A stretch of DNA of 64,000 nucleotides from Pusillimonas noertemannii. Lineage in GTDB: Bacteria > Pseudomonadota > Gammaproteobacteria > Burkholderiales > Burkholderiaceae_B. The notes under the pieces were generated by a model that saw nothing but the letters and a program-made list of their open reading frames with translations, was not told the DNA's origin and made no database searches. Positions 17,606 through 25,980 of the stretch are shown here, piece by piece (the stretch's first letter is position 1; each line of letters begins with the position of its first letter). The DNA is taken from contig NZ_QEKO01000002.1 of the NCBI RefSeq assembly GCF_003096595.1, forward strand, positions 683,064 through 747,063, written 5' to 3'. Position numbers and translations under genes: made by a program.

Positions 17606-17716
17606 TATTGATCAGGAATTCCACACACTATAAAGTGACTTCACGATCTCGAGAAGATTCCCCTTGAGACACTCACCATGCAGCGCGCAGGCGCTCGCAA
17701 TGCCGGAGAACCGAGC

Positions 17717-18127
17717 ATGAATGAACCCACCGATTCCACTTCCCGGCCGGCGGTCAAAGACGCTGCTTCCATCACTTGGCACACGGACGATATCGACTGG
17801 ACACCGCTCACTGGCCTATTCATCCAGAAAGCCGGCTATAAAACCGTTGTGCCACCCGAATTCAGCAATGGCGCCTACAGTATTGAACTGACGACTGTCG
17901 GCGCGGGCGGGTCCTCTCCAACGCACAAAGAGCCTTGGGCGCATGTGTTCTACGTACTGTCCGGCCATGGCGAAGTAACGGTCGAAGACGAGGTGCAGGA
18001 GGTCAGGGCTGGGTCGGTAAGCCCGATTTCCGCCGGCCAGGCGCACTCCTTTCGAAACATCGGCGACCAGGCTCTGGAAATGCTCGTTATTTATCATCCG
18101 CCTCGCAAACGCAAGGCAACGCCGTAA
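17717..18127 (+). CDS. Cupin-domain protein
   Basis: The 136-residue protein is a single cupin. The first motif region is THKEPWAHVFYVLSGHGEVTV (about residues 66-86) and the second is PISAGQAHSFRNIGDQALEMLV near 105-126; His67, His74 and His112 could bind a metal. Small cupins are dioxygenases, isomerases or ligand sensors. The ATG at 17717 has GGAGA 8 bases upstream and was preferred to 17678. The divergent HTH-citrate synthase gene and shared operator suggest the two act on the same metabolite. Confidence 0.8.
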   Translation: MNEPTDSTSRPAVKDAASITWHTDDIDWTPLTGLFIQKAGYKTVVPPEFSNGAYSIELTTVGAGGSSPTHKEPWAHVFYVLSGHGEVTVEDEVQEVRAGSVSPISAGQAHSFRNIGDQALEMLVIYHPPRKRKATP

Positions 18128-18192
18128 TCCAAGCCGGCAAACTCTCCGATAAGCCGAGACATCGGATTGAAGTCCTAAAGAAGCCGCGCGCC

Positions 18193-19008
18193 TCAGGGCT
18201 TCACGAACTTCAGTGTCATGCGGTCGCTCTCGCCGATTGCCTCGTAACGTGCGCGGTCTTTGTCTTTGTTGCGATACGTGGGCGGCAGGGCCCATACGCC
18301 GTTGGGGTGGTCGGCGGTGTCTTTGGGGTTGGCATTGATCTCGGATTTTGCCGCCAGCTTGAAGCCGACGCTTTCCGCCATCTCGATCACATACGACTCA
18401 TGCATGTAGCCGGAGCTGGCGGTTGCGTCTTGCTTCATGTTTTCGGGAAGGCGGTGCTCGACCACCCCGAAAACGCCCCCGGGCTTCAGGGTGTCGTACA
18501 CGCTCTGGAACACCCGCTTCATATTGTCGTCGCCATAAGACAGCCAATTGTGCAAGTTGCGGAAGGTAAGCACCAGATCGGCGCTGCCGGGCGGTGCGTA
18601 GCTGAGATTGCTGGGCGGTTCGAAGACCGTAAGCTGCACCTTGCCGAAGCGGGTGGGGTCTGCCGCCAGTTTCTTCTTGAAGTTCGCGGTATAGCCCCGA
18701 CGGTATTCCTTGGGCGAGTCTTCGCCGTAGGCGGCCGCAATATAGCGGCCTGCGTCGCGTAGATAGGGAGCCAGAATTTCCGTATACCAACCGCCACCAG
18801 GGCTAAGTTCGACAACGGTCATATTGGGCTGTATGCCAAAGAACGATAGCGTCCCGTAGGGATGGCGGGCGGCATCGCGCTGCACGTAGGCCGGTGTGCG
18901 CTGATCGCTGGCTATGGCTGCTTTAAGGGCATCATCGGCGGCGGGGGCGGCGGCATGGGCGATGGAAGCCATACCAAGGGCAATTACGGCGGCAAGGGCT
19001 TGTCTCAT
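18193..19008 (-). CDS. Exported methyltransferase-like protein
   Basis: The 271-residue protein starts at ATG 19008 with a clear signal peptide (LAAVIALGMASIAHA) and so is likely periplasmic. The rest resembles a class I SAM-dependent methyltransferase: motif I-like VVELSPGGGWYTEILAPYL near 70-88, and a post-motif LTFRNLHNWL near 160. Homologous exported 'class I SAM methyltransferases' occur widely in proteobacteria; SAM is not expected in the periplasm, so the activity is unclear. The gene lies 136 bases downstream of the lactonase-like gene on the same strand. Confidence 0.75.
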   Translation of the reverse strand: MRQALAAVIALGMASIAHAAAPAADDALKAAIASDQRTPAYVQRDAARHPYGTLSFFGIQPNMTVVELSPGGGWYTEILAPYLRDAGRYIAAAYGEDSPKEYRRGYTANFKKKLAADPTRFGKVQLTVFEPPSNLSYAPPGSADLVLTFRNLHNWLSYGDDNMKRVFQSVYDTLKPGGVFGVVEHRLPENMKQDATASSGYMHESYVIEMAESVGFKLAAKSEINANPKDTADHPNGVWALPPTYRNKDKDRARYEAIGESDRMTLKFVKP

Positions 19009-19143
19009 TGTGTAGTTCTCGTAGAGTTTAAGCGTGGCCGGCCGTGTTTCCAGCTTGCGCCCGGTGGCTGCATTGCCACAACGGGCCAAGCATGGCCAGC
19101 GTTTGGAAAACGCCAGCATACAACGTATTGGCAAGGTCTTCGA

Positions 19144-20016
19144 TCAGGCTCCGGCCACAGACGGCGAGGCCGGCCTTAGCAACGAAGCATGCTGTTCGGC
19201 AAGCGACACCTCGGCAAACCGAACTCCATCCCGCTCGCCGGACGGATAGCGCTTGAAAAGCTCGATGTCGTGGCCGGGCACCAGTCGCGAAAGGTCATCA
19301 CCCGCAACGCTCTTCATTTTCTGGAACTCGCGAAGCATGTTCCAAGGATTGCCCTGCGTATAGCCGGGCGGCCACATGCGATGCACGTTCTCAAACGTAT
19401 AACAGCAATCGCCCGCAACGACATAGCGCCCGCGAGCCGACGCGATTTCCACCCATTGGCTGCCAAAGGTATGCGTGTCTTGCGCAAGCCTGCACGTAAC
19501 GCCCGGGGCAACTTCGGCGTCGCCCTCCAGGAACTCGACGCGGCCTGCGCCGATGGCACGCTCCAGCAGGTCGAAGTCGTTGAGGTTCAATGAGGAGAAG
19601 GCCCAGTCGGCCTTGCTTACCTTGCTGGTGTCGTGCTGGCCAATCACCTGCTTCCACGCATCGTACTCGTAGCGCTGGAGATAGATTCTTGCATTCGGGA
19701 AATTGTGGAAGTTGCCCGCATGGTCGAAATGCATGTGGGTCAGCACTATCTTGTCGATGCTTTCGGGGGCAAAGCCAAAGCGCTCCAGTAGTTGGTCGCT
19801 TCGAACGAAGTTGGCGAAACCGGCGCCTGTCATGGAGCCGGCGGACTCGAACCCGGTATCGATAAGAATGGTCTCGCCATCGGTCGAGCGCAGCAAGGTG
19901 ATGAGCATCGGCGTGTCGACCTTGCCCTGGTTGCTGTGAATGGGCGAACCGCTCAGGAAGTCATAGGGTAAGTTGCCCACCGCGTAGCAAAAACTCCAGA
20001 TGCTCCAGTCTGTCAT
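19144..20016 (-). CDS. Metallo-beta-lactamase-fold hydrolase (AHL-lactonase-like)
   Basis: The 290-residue protein has the metal-binding motif THMHFDHAGN (His94, His96, Asp98, His99), with later ligands in DTHTFGSQWVEI and AGDCCYT. It resembles the N-acyl-homoserine lactonase family of zinc hydrolases, many of which are generic lactonases. The ATG at 20016 was chosen because AAGGAG lies 7 bases upstream; the earlier in-frame ATG overlaps the upstream gene. It is 56 bases downstream of a HAAT substrate-binding protein, so it probably opens a lactone or ester in a catabolic pathway rather than quenching quorum signals (inference). Confidence 0.82.
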   Translation of the reverse strand: MTDWSIWSFCYAVGNLPYDFLSGSPIHSNQGKVDTPMLITLLRSTDGETILIDTGFESAGSMTGAGFANFVRSDQLLERFGFAPESIDKIVLTHMHFDHAGNFHNFPNARIYLQRYEYDAWKQVIGQHDTSKVSKADWAFSSLNLNDFDLLERAIGAGRVEFLEGDAEVAPGVTCRLAQDTHTFGSQWVEIASARGRYVVAGDCCYTFENVHRMWPPGYTQGNPWNMLREFQKMKSVAGDDLSRLVPGHDIELFKRYPSGERDGVRFAEVSLAEQHASLLRPASPSVAGA

Positions 20017-20072
20017 GTGTGTACTCCTTACCTGTGATGCGAGCCAGTCGTGCCTGATGCCGACCGCGTTTT

Positions 20073-21245
20073 TCAAAGCCTGGGATCCTTCACTTTCTCT
20101 ATCGTGTCGAACTCTATGTTGTAGAGCTCGCCGTCGACTTTTTCGGTGCGGCGCAGATAGACGTCCTGCACGATGTCACGAGTTTCGGGGTCGATGCTGA
20201 CGGGGCCGCGCGGGCTCATCCACTCCATGCCCTTCATGGCCTCGACAAGCTGTTCGCCCGTGGCATCCGGGCCCGCTTTCTCGAGCGCGGCATAAATCAC
20301 ATGTATGCCGTCGTATGCGCCCACCGACATGAAGTTGGGGCGCATCGTGTTGTCCACGAATGCCTCGAAATCCTTCACGTAAGCCTTGTTCTCGGGCGAG
20401 TCGTGCGCGGCCGAGTAATGCCCCGAGGTAACCGTGCCAAGCGCTTCGTCGCCTATCGTGGGCATGAAGTAGTCATCAAGCAGGCCGCCCGTGGACATGA
20501 GCTGTATGCCGGCATCGCGCAGCCCGCGTTCCACAAACTGCTTCATCAGGGTAACGCCCGGCCCCGGCGGCAGGAACACGAACAGCCCGTCAGGCTTCAG
20601 GTCTTTTACGCGCTGCATGAACGGCGAGAAATCCGGCCCCACCAGCGGCACGCGTATCGATTCCAGCACCTTGCCGCCGCCTTCGGTATAGCGTTTTACA
20701 AAGACTTTTTCAGAATCGAGGCCCGGACCGTAGTCGGAAACCAGCGTCACCACGGTCTTGATATCGGCCTTGGGGTCTTTGGCGGCCCAATCGGCGATAG
20801 GCAGGGTGACCTGCGCTTCCGTCATCGACGTGCGAACAATGTAGGGCGACTTTTCAACTACCGACGACGTGCTGGCCGACATGACGACCATCGGCACCTT
20901 GGCCTGCGTGGCAATGGGGGCAGTGGCAAAGGCCAGCGGCGTAAGCCCGAAGCCCGCCAGCGCGCTGACACCTTCCTTGACGACAAGTTCTTGCGCCAGG
21001 CGCTTGGTGAGTTCGGGCTGGACTCCCCCGTCGTCCTTGACGATCAGCTGTATCTCGCGGCCGCCAACGGTGTTGCCGTGCTGCTTCATATAGAGTCTTG
21101 CCCCCGCTTCCATCTGCTTGCCGAACGAAGCAAAGGGCCCCGTCAGGGGAATGATGAGACCGATCTTGAAGGGCTCCGCCGCATGAGCCGCGGCCGCCAT
21201 GGCCATGCACCCCAGCACGGCCAGGGTTCTAAGTATGGTTTTCAC
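20073..21245 (-). CDS. HAAT-type ABC transporter substrate-binding protein
   Basis: The 390-residue protein has a signal peptide (LAVLGCMAMAAAAHA) followed by a LivK-type periplasmic-binding fold, opening PFKIGLIIPLTGPFASFGKQ. Such proteins deliver branched-chain amino acids, amides or aromatic acids to LivHMGF-like importers. No permease or ATPase is next to it; the nearest set is at 28066-31323. It is followed by the lactonase-like gene on the same strand, suggesting uptake and hydrolysis of one compound. Confidence 0.88.
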   Translation of the reverse strand: MKTILRTLAVLGCMAMAAAAHAAEPFKIGLIIPLTGPFASFGKQMEAGARLYMKQHGNTVGGREIQLIVKDDGGVQPELTKRLAQELVVKEGVSALAGFGLTPLAFATAPIATQAKVPMVVMSASTSSVVEKSPYIVRTSMTEAQVTLPIADWAAKDPKADIKTVVTLVSDYGPGLDSEKVFVKRYTEGGGKVLESIRVPLVGPDFSPFMQRVKDLKPDGLFVFLPPGPGVTLMKQFVERGLRDAGIQLMSTGGLLDDYFMPTIGDEALGTVTSGHYSAAHDSPENKAYVKDFEAFVDNTMRPNFMSVGAYDGIHVIYAALEKAGPDATGEQLVEAMKGMEWMSPRGPVSIDPETRDIVQDVYLRRTEKVDGELYNIEFDTIEKVKDPRL

Positions 21246-21779
21246 TGTATGTCTCCAGTTGATTGGGCCGACGCCAACGCTCGCCTGCGTAGATAGGTAC
21301 CCGTGTGTGTTTTTAGCTGGGGCTTCTGGCGGCCCCTCTGGTCGAAACCCGAGTTATGAGTCGACATTTTATATTTACATCGATTTTTTTTACAACTTTC
21401 GATTTAAACAAATAATATCGATTTACTCAAGCGCTGATAAGAACTGCCCACCATCTCAACCCAATGGTGTCGCACCCACTTCATATCGAGGCCGTCCCGC
21501 TACGCAAACAGGCTCAGCGCGCGCAGGCGTCGCTGCCGGGCCGCAAGGGCCCTTCGAGGATTTGGAGTTTGAATACCGAGGGGCGGCAAGGCATTAGTGC
21601 AAGCTGCCGAGCAGGTACCGCAGGATCACACGCGGTAACGCTTTGAGGCCGTGGGTTTTATTGTTGTGCGGCGACCTGTCAGGACCAGCCGACCACCGTT
21701 CATACACCAGACAGCGCGTGGATTTCCGACACGTCCTGCATGATGAGCCAGGCTTGCACCGCCACGCACGCCATGAGCC
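21246..21779. other. 534-bp intergenic region
   Basis: No convincing gene is seen; short frames here lack family features. The 21360-21430 part is AT-rich and carries three 8-bp direct repeats described separately. It is the probable promoter region of the minus-strand substrate-binding-protein gene. The 21430-21779 part is GC-rich; nothing recognisable was found there. Confidence 0.6.
21379..21424. repeat. Three direct repeats, 19-bp period
   Basis: ATCGATTT (21379-21386), TTCGATTT (21398-21405) and ATCGATTT (21417-21424) start exactly 19 bp apart. They lie about 135-180 bases upstream of the substrate-binding-protein start. Phased repeats of this kind are typical of operator arrays. Confidence 0.6.
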
Positions 21780-22526
21780 TTATCCGGTCTGCCCCGCCGA
21801 CGAATCTTCAAGCTGCCACGTGGCCATCGCCACTTCAGCCGCAGCCATGTCGGCCACATGGGCCAGCTTATGAGATTCGCCCAGCACCTTTTTTGCATAG
21901 TTGCGGGAATTGCCGGAATATTTGGCCAGGGCCTTTGACAAATCGCCCCCCACGGATTCCAGATACTCTTCGAGTATGTCGGCGCCCACACGAACATTCA
22001 CGGCTGGGTCAAACAACGACTCGGACGCCTTGAGCTTCTCGCGGTGCCAGCGACGCACCACCTGCATCAGCCCTTGCGCGCCATACCTGTTTTGCACCTT
22101 GGGGCGGAAAGTGCTTTCTTTGTGCATGATGGCGATCAGCAGTTCGGGGGTAAGCCCCACGCGCCGGCTGGCTTCGGCCCATGCAAGCTGCACGTATTTC
22201 TGCACCGTCTCCGGCGGCTTGCGCAACTTTTCGGCAAGGTACTCGACCTGCGCCCGCATGCGGGCCTCGTCCACCATGGACTCCATGTCCTGCACGCTTT
22301 CCAGGTCGATGTCCGACGCGGCCTCCTGCTGCTGGAGGGATTCAAGTACGGTAAGCTGATTGAACGCCATGGCCGCCGGGTCGCTTTCGGGCTCGCTGGC
22401 CCAGGCGCTGGGGATGGCAATTGAGCTGCCTGCAAGACAAAGCGCGACAGCAAATGCAGAGGTTCGGCGGGAAGTTAATCGATAAAGCGATTCAACGCGG
22501 TTCAGTAAGGTTTTCTTGTCAGTCAT
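21780..22526 (-). CDS. Lytic transglycosylase, SLT family
   Basis: The 248-residue protein has an N-terminal hydrophobic export segment (SAFAVALCLAGSSIAIPSAWA, about 24-44) and a Slt70-like lytic transglycosylase domain (about 120-215). The catalytic Glu is in IMHKESTF near 134, followed by YGAQGLMQV and VNVRVGADILEEYL. It would cleave peptidoglycan glycan strands in the periplasm. The start at 22526 was preferred to 22553 because it places the signal segment normally. Gln/Glu-rich residues 60-100 form a likely linker helix. Confidence 0.85.
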   Translation of the reverse strand: MTDKKTLLNRVESLYRLTSRRTSAFAVALCLAGSSIAIPSAWASEPESDPAAMAFNQLTVLESLQQQEAASDIDLESVQDMESMVDEARMRAQVEYLAEKLRKPPETVQKYVQLAWAEASRRVGLTPELLIAIMHKESTFRPKVQNRYGAQGLMQVVRRWHREKLKASESLFDPAVNVRVGADILEEYLESVGGDLSKALAKYSGNSRNYAKKVLGESHKLAHVADMAAAEVAMATWQLEDSSAGQTG

Positions 22527-22666
22527 CGGCCCTGTACCCACAACCACCTGCACTCGCAGGAATAGCCTCCCGAGTGATCAGGCCGCTTGGTTATTGGGTT
22601 TAGTACGTTGGAGTGCCGGGCGCGGTGCTGCGTGTCACCAAGCACGTATCAGAGGTGTATTCAGCA

Positions 22667-22693
22667 AAACAGCGCCTGAAGCGCCGTTTTTTT
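22667..22693 (+). terminator. Terminator-like hairpin with no obvious upstream gene
   Basis: Arms around GCGC...GCGC, extended by AAC and GTT with one mismatch, are followed by seven Ts on the plus strand. No plus-strand gene ends just upstream, so it may end a small RNA. Confidence 0.55.
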
Positions 22694-22791
22694 CCTTCGG
22701 AATCATAGCATTGTAAACGTTACAGCCCTGCTAGGGGCTGTAAGCAGGCATGACATTCCTAGCCTGCCCGGACTTCTGAAGCACAAACACA

Positions 22792-22805
22792 TTGACCAAA
22801 ATCAA
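22792..22805. promoter_or_regulatory. FNR/Anr-like box upstream of the CBS-domain gene
   Basis: TTGACCAAAATCAA matches the FNR/CRP-family anaerobic box TTGATNNNNATCAA at 9 of 10 fixed positions. It is 73 bases before the CBS gene start, a usual activating distance. Confidence 0.65.
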
Positions 22806-22877
22806 CACTCTTCACGCTCGCTTGGTTACTATTTTTCTTAGGTCCATTGTTGTTCAACTTAACCCTGAGAGGCTGAA

Positions 22878-23288
22878 ATGACAATCGAGAAAGCCATGAG
22901 CACCAAGGTTGTAACCATCGAGGCGGGCGATACCCTGCTGCATGCCACGCGCACGATGAAAGACAACAAAATCAAGCATTTGCCGGTGGTCGACCGTGCG
23001 GGCAGCCTGGTGGGTATCGTCACCGACCGCGACCTGAAGCGGGCCTCGGCCTCTGACGCCACCACGCTGGAAGTGCACGAGCTGCTCTATCTGTTGGATA
23101 AGGTCACCATCGACACGATCATGCGAAAAAATGTGGTCACCATCGACAAAGGCACCGCCCTGAAGCAAGCCGCGCAGATGATGGTCGAAAAAGGCATCGG
23201 GTGCCTGCCGGTAATGGATGGCAAGCAGTTGGCCGGCATCGTTACCCGCACCGATGTGCTGCGGTATTTTGCCGGCCTTGACGGCTGA
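22878..23288 (+). CDS. Tandem CBS-domain protein
   Basis: The 136-residue protein consists of two CBS motifs (about residues 7-60 and 77-133), with LPVVDRAGSLVGIVTDRDLK and LPVMDGKQLAGIVTRTDVLR as the paired signatures. Stand-alone CBS pairs (Bateman modules) bind adenine nucleotides such as AMP, ATP or NAD and act as energy sensors. The FNR-like box upstream suggests induction at low oxygen. The ATG at 22878 follows GAGAGGC. No partner enzyme is adjacent. Confidence 0.88.
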   Translation: MTIEKAMSTKVVTIEAGDTLLHATRTMKDNKIKHLPVVDRAGSLVGIVTDRDLKRASASDATTLEVHELLYLLDKVTIDTIMRKNVVTIDKGTALKQAAQMMVEKGIGCLPVMDGKQLAGIVTRTDVLRYFAGLDG

Positions 23289-23323
23289 CAGCTGCCCTTC
23301 CTCATTACATTCACAAGCGGCGT

Positions 23324-23350
23324 GGTGTCCCTTGGCGCATGGGGGACACC
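23324..23350. terminator. Perfect 8-bp stem-loop after the CBS gene
   Basis: Arms GGTGTCCC and GGGACACC enclose an 11-base loop, 35 bases after the CBS stop codon. There is no T-run, so it may be a 3' protective hairpin rather than an intrinsic terminator. Confidence 0.4.
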
Positions 23351-23558
23351 TCCCGCACAGGCATGCGCTTGGACGAAATTCGTACGCAGCCTTGTGAGCT
23401 CTTGTTCAATCCACTTGCAATTCCATTTCACCGGCTTTCAAAATTCCGCCGCGCCTCCCCGATCTGTTTCGGATGGTTTCTCCCCTCATCACAGCGGCCG
23501 CATTCGGCATTAGGATGAAGCTATGCCAGACCGCCCGCATGGGCAACGGGAGACAGCT

Positions 23559-23993
23559 ATGTCCTTCACTTTATTCAGCCGGCCCGCCTCGCCGGGCCGA
23601 AACCGGTATTCAAGATGGATGCGCAGCGCCGTGGTGCTGGGCCTGGCCCTTACGGTTTCAGCCTGTGCGTACGATTCACCGCACTACAGATCGTATGGCG
23701 GACACAGCAGCTATCATCACGGCTACTACAGTCCGGGCCCCGTTTACCGCGGCCACTACTCCCCCCGTCCCGACTGGCGCGCGCAAGCCCGTCACCGCCA
23801 GGCGCAGCAGCGCCGCCATGCGGAAATACGCCGGCATCATTTCGAATCACACAAGCGGGTTGAGCGGCAGCGCTTTCATGAGGCTCATAAGCATCGCAAC
23901 GCACAGCGAGGGAAGCCGCGCGCCCATGACCATCGAGGCAGGGCTGCGGGGCCGCGACATCAGCATCGGCAGCAACATCAGCGACATAGATAG
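23559..23993 (+). CDS. Small His/Arg-rich predicted lipoprotein
   Basis: The 144-residue protein has an N-terminal signal with a lipobox (LALTVSAC, lipidated Cys36), a Tyr/His/Gly/Pro-rich stretch (about 40-70), and a very basic His/Arg/Gln-rich tail (about 75-144). The low-complexity tail could bind metal ions or nucleic acid/polyanions; this is speculation. The ATG at 23559 has GGGAGA 6 bases upstream. I do not recognise a family. It converges on the TetR gene. Confidence 0.65.
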   Translation: MSFTLFSRPASPGRNRYSRWMRSAVVLGLALTVSACAYDSPHYRSYGGHSSYHHGYYSPGPVYRGHYSPRPDWRAQARHRQAQQRRHAEIRRHHFESHKRVERQRFHEAHKHRNAQRGKPRAHDHRGRAAGPRHQHRQQHQRHR

Positions 23994-24054
23994 GCAGCCG
24001 ACGGCCCACCGAATTCGGGCGGGGCACTCGGCTCTGACGAGCACTTGCTTCAGA

Positions 24055-24690
24055 TTAGCGAAGCAAAAGCCCGCATAGAAATGCCACGTCTTCTTCCGAC
24101 GCCGTTTCTCCGCTATTCAGGTGATAGTTCAAGGCGTATCCATCGAACGCCATCAACAAGAACTTTGCCGCGGCGTGATGTTGCTGGTGTGCCAGGGCGG
24201 GCAGGCACACGGACAGCATGGAAACCAAGCCTTGCTCAACGGTGACACGAAGGCTTGAACTGTATTTTTCTTTGTTTCCGGGAGCCGATAGCGCTTCGAT
24301 CAGGCTGTTGCAAAAGCCATTGTCGGCTGCGGGCAAGTCGCGCCATATTGCCATGACGAGCTTGCGCAGCTTGTCTTCATGCGTACGGCATTGTTCGAGC
24401 TCATTGCGCAACTCATCCAGCCTCTCTGCAAACCATTGCTCATACACGCGGTTCAGCAACTCCAGCTTCGAACCGAAGTACACATATATGTTGGCGGGCG
24501 ATACGCCTGCGGCCTTGGCGACCTGTGGAATGCGTGTTCCGGCGTAGCCGTGCTGCATGAACAAATCTCGCGCGGCTGAAACTATGGCTTGCTCTACCTC
24601 GACCTTTCTTATCTGAACCACTTTTAGTTCCTGGGAAGTATTGGGTGGCGCCTGAACCAACTGCCCTCCCGGGGGCAGATTGACCATCAC
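24055..24690 (-). CDS. TetR-family transcriptional regulator
   Basis: The 211-residue protein has a TetR N-terminal helix-turn-helix (about residues 32-78: AIVSAARDLFMQHGYAGT, IPQVAKAAGVSPANIYVYFG) and a variable helical ligand domain. An ATG one codon further in (24687) is equally possible. It is divergent from the NicX-like catabolic operon with a 208-base gap that contains a short palindrome, so it probably represses that operon and itself until the pathway substrate appears (inference). Confidence 0.9.
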   Translation of the reverse strand: MMVNLPPGGQLVQAPPNTSQELKVVQIRKVEVEQAIVSAARDLFMQHGYAGTRIPQVAKAAGVSPANIYVYFGSKLELLNRVYEQWFAERLDELRNELEQCRTHEDKLRKLVMAIWRDLPAADNGFCNSLIEALSAPGNKEKYSSSLRVTVEQGLVSMLSVCLPALAHQQHHAAAKFLLMAFDGYALNYHLNSGETASEEDVAFLCGLLLR

Positions 24691-24800
24691 ATCACCAAGC
24701 CTGCCAAGGGGCGCCCCGGCGCCGGGACGATACGTTAGACCCGTTCAGGGAAAACCACAATATACGCCGTCAGGCGGCTCTATCTATTATTCCACAAAAC

Positions 24801-24813
24801 CGAACGCTGTTCG
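24801..24813. promoter_or_regulatory. Palindrome between TetR and NicX-like genes
   Basis: CGAAC-GCT-GTTCG has perfect 5-bp arms, with further partial symmetry outside. It is 86 bases before the dioxygenase start in the divergent gap and is a candidate TetR operator. Confidence 0.5.
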
Positions 24814-24898
24814 TTATTATCAAGAGACAACCCTCTTCCGGCTCTTTCAGAGCGCCACCTTGGCTTAAACCGTCACTTCATTCAAGAGGCAAACCATC

Positions 24899-25978
24899 AT
24901 GATGCCTTCGGACATCCGCACCCGCTCCACCAATCCCGCCCTGCTGCCCGGGCTGTTCAGGAAACAATTCGAGCTTTGCCGAATCAAGCCCGGCGACACC
25001 ATCGCCATCGTCAGCGATCTGGGCACCCGAACCGAGTACATCGAAGCGGCCTTTGCCGCCACCGACATGCTCGGCGCCGATATCTACGAGATGCGCGTCA
25101 ACGCCATACCGGGATGGACCAACGTGGGCACGCCCACCATCGGACAGTGCAAGGGCACGCTCGAAGCGCTGAAGGCCTGCGACATGATCCTGATCTTCCA
25201 TGTGCCGCTCTTTGCAAGCTGGCTGCGCGAAGTCATGAATGCGGGCGTGCGCGTGCAGATGATCATCGACGCGCCCGACGACCTGTATGCCCTGCAAGCC
25301 CCCAAGGGCCTGAAGGAAGCCGTCATGCACGCGCACCGGGTATACGAGCAGGCCAGGCAGGTGCGCGTAACCAGCAAGGCCGGCACCGACCTGAGCTACT
25401 CCTGCGGTGAATATCCGGTAATGAGCCAATACGGCTTTGCCGACGAGCCGGGCCGCTTCGATCATTGGGGCGTTGGCCTGATCCACACCTTTCCGAATGA
25501 AGGCAGCGCCTCGGGTCGGGTTATCGTGCAGCCGGGCGACGTGGTGATTCTGCCCTATTGCCGCTATGTGCAGGACCATATCGAGATCGAGGTGCGCGAC
25601 GGCCACATCCAGAGCATCGAAGGCGGGCTGGACGCTGCGCTGATGCGCGAGTGGCTGGCCGACGGCAAGACGCACGAGGACGACAAAGACCCCTATGCGC
25701 TGTCTCACCTGGGCTGGGGCCTGAACCCACAGTGTCGCTGGGACTCCATTGCGCTGTATGGCGATGGACCAGAGCGCAGCCGTGCCGCTTCACGCTGCTT
25801 CCCGGGCAATTTCCTGTTCTCTACCGGCCCCAATACCCAGGGCGGCGGCAAGCGCACGACCCGCGGCCACTATGACCTGCCTATGCGTGAATGCACCATT
25901 GAACTTGATGGCAAGCGCGTGGTGGAAGAAGGACGCCTGATCGATCCGAAAATGATCGTGCCGCGTGAGGTGCGCTAA
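24899..25978 (+). CDS. NicX-like ring-opening dioxygenase (M29-peptidase-related fold)
   Basis: The 359-residue protein resembles 2,5-dihydroxypyridine 5,6-dioxygenase NicX, which opens an aromatic N-heterocycle with Fe(II) and O2 to give N-formylmaleamate. NicX from Pseudomonas uses His265, His318 and Asp320; here a matching pattern is His270 (LSHLGWG) and His324-x-Asp326 (GHYDLPM) with nearly the same spacing. The family also includes M29 aminopeptidase-like proteins, so exact chemistry is uncertain. The gene is followed after 2 bases by an alpha/beta hydrolase and then a HAAT importer. AGAGG precedes the start; the ATG at 24902 is also possible. Confidence 0.72.
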   Translation: MMPSDIRTRSTNPALLPGLFRKQFELCRIKPGDTIAIVSDLGTRTEYIEAAFAATDMLGADIYEMRVNAIPGWTNVGTPTIGQCKGTLEALKACDMILIFHVPLFASWLREVMNAGVRVQMIIDAPDDLYALQAPKGLKEAVMHAHRVYEQARQVRVTSKAGTDLSYSCGEYPVMSQYGFADEPGRFDHWGVGLIHTFPNEGSASGRVIVQPGDVVILPYCRYVQDHIEIEVRDGHIQSIEGGLDAALMREWLADGKTHEDDKDPYALSHLGWGLNPQCRWDSIALYGDGPERSRAASRCFPGNFLFSTGPNTQGGGKRTTRGHYDLPMRECTIELDGKRVVEEGRLIDPKMIVPREVR

Positions 25979-25980
25979 GC

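Larger units (their letters stand above)
22527..22877. other. 351-bp intergenic region with hairpins
   Basis: No protein gene is seen. From left to right it holds a hairpin with arms CACTCG (22551-22556) and CGAGTG (22571-22576), a weaker GTGCT/AGCAC stem at 22625-22645, a terminator-like hairpin at 22667-22693, a perfect 7-bp ACAGCCC/GGGCTGT stem at 22722-22741, and an FNR-like box at 22792-22805. Confidence 0.55.

Noticed and set aside
18145-18202. Hairpins between the cupin and methyltransferase-like genes as terminators
   Set aside because: The arms are only 6 bp, spacing is loose and there is no T-run on either strand.
19144-20016. Assigning the metallo-beta-lactamase protein as a quorum-quenching AHL lactonase
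   Set aside because: The fold is generic, no quorum-sensing genes are seen, and the neighbour is an importer binding protein; lactonase activity on another substrate is as likely.
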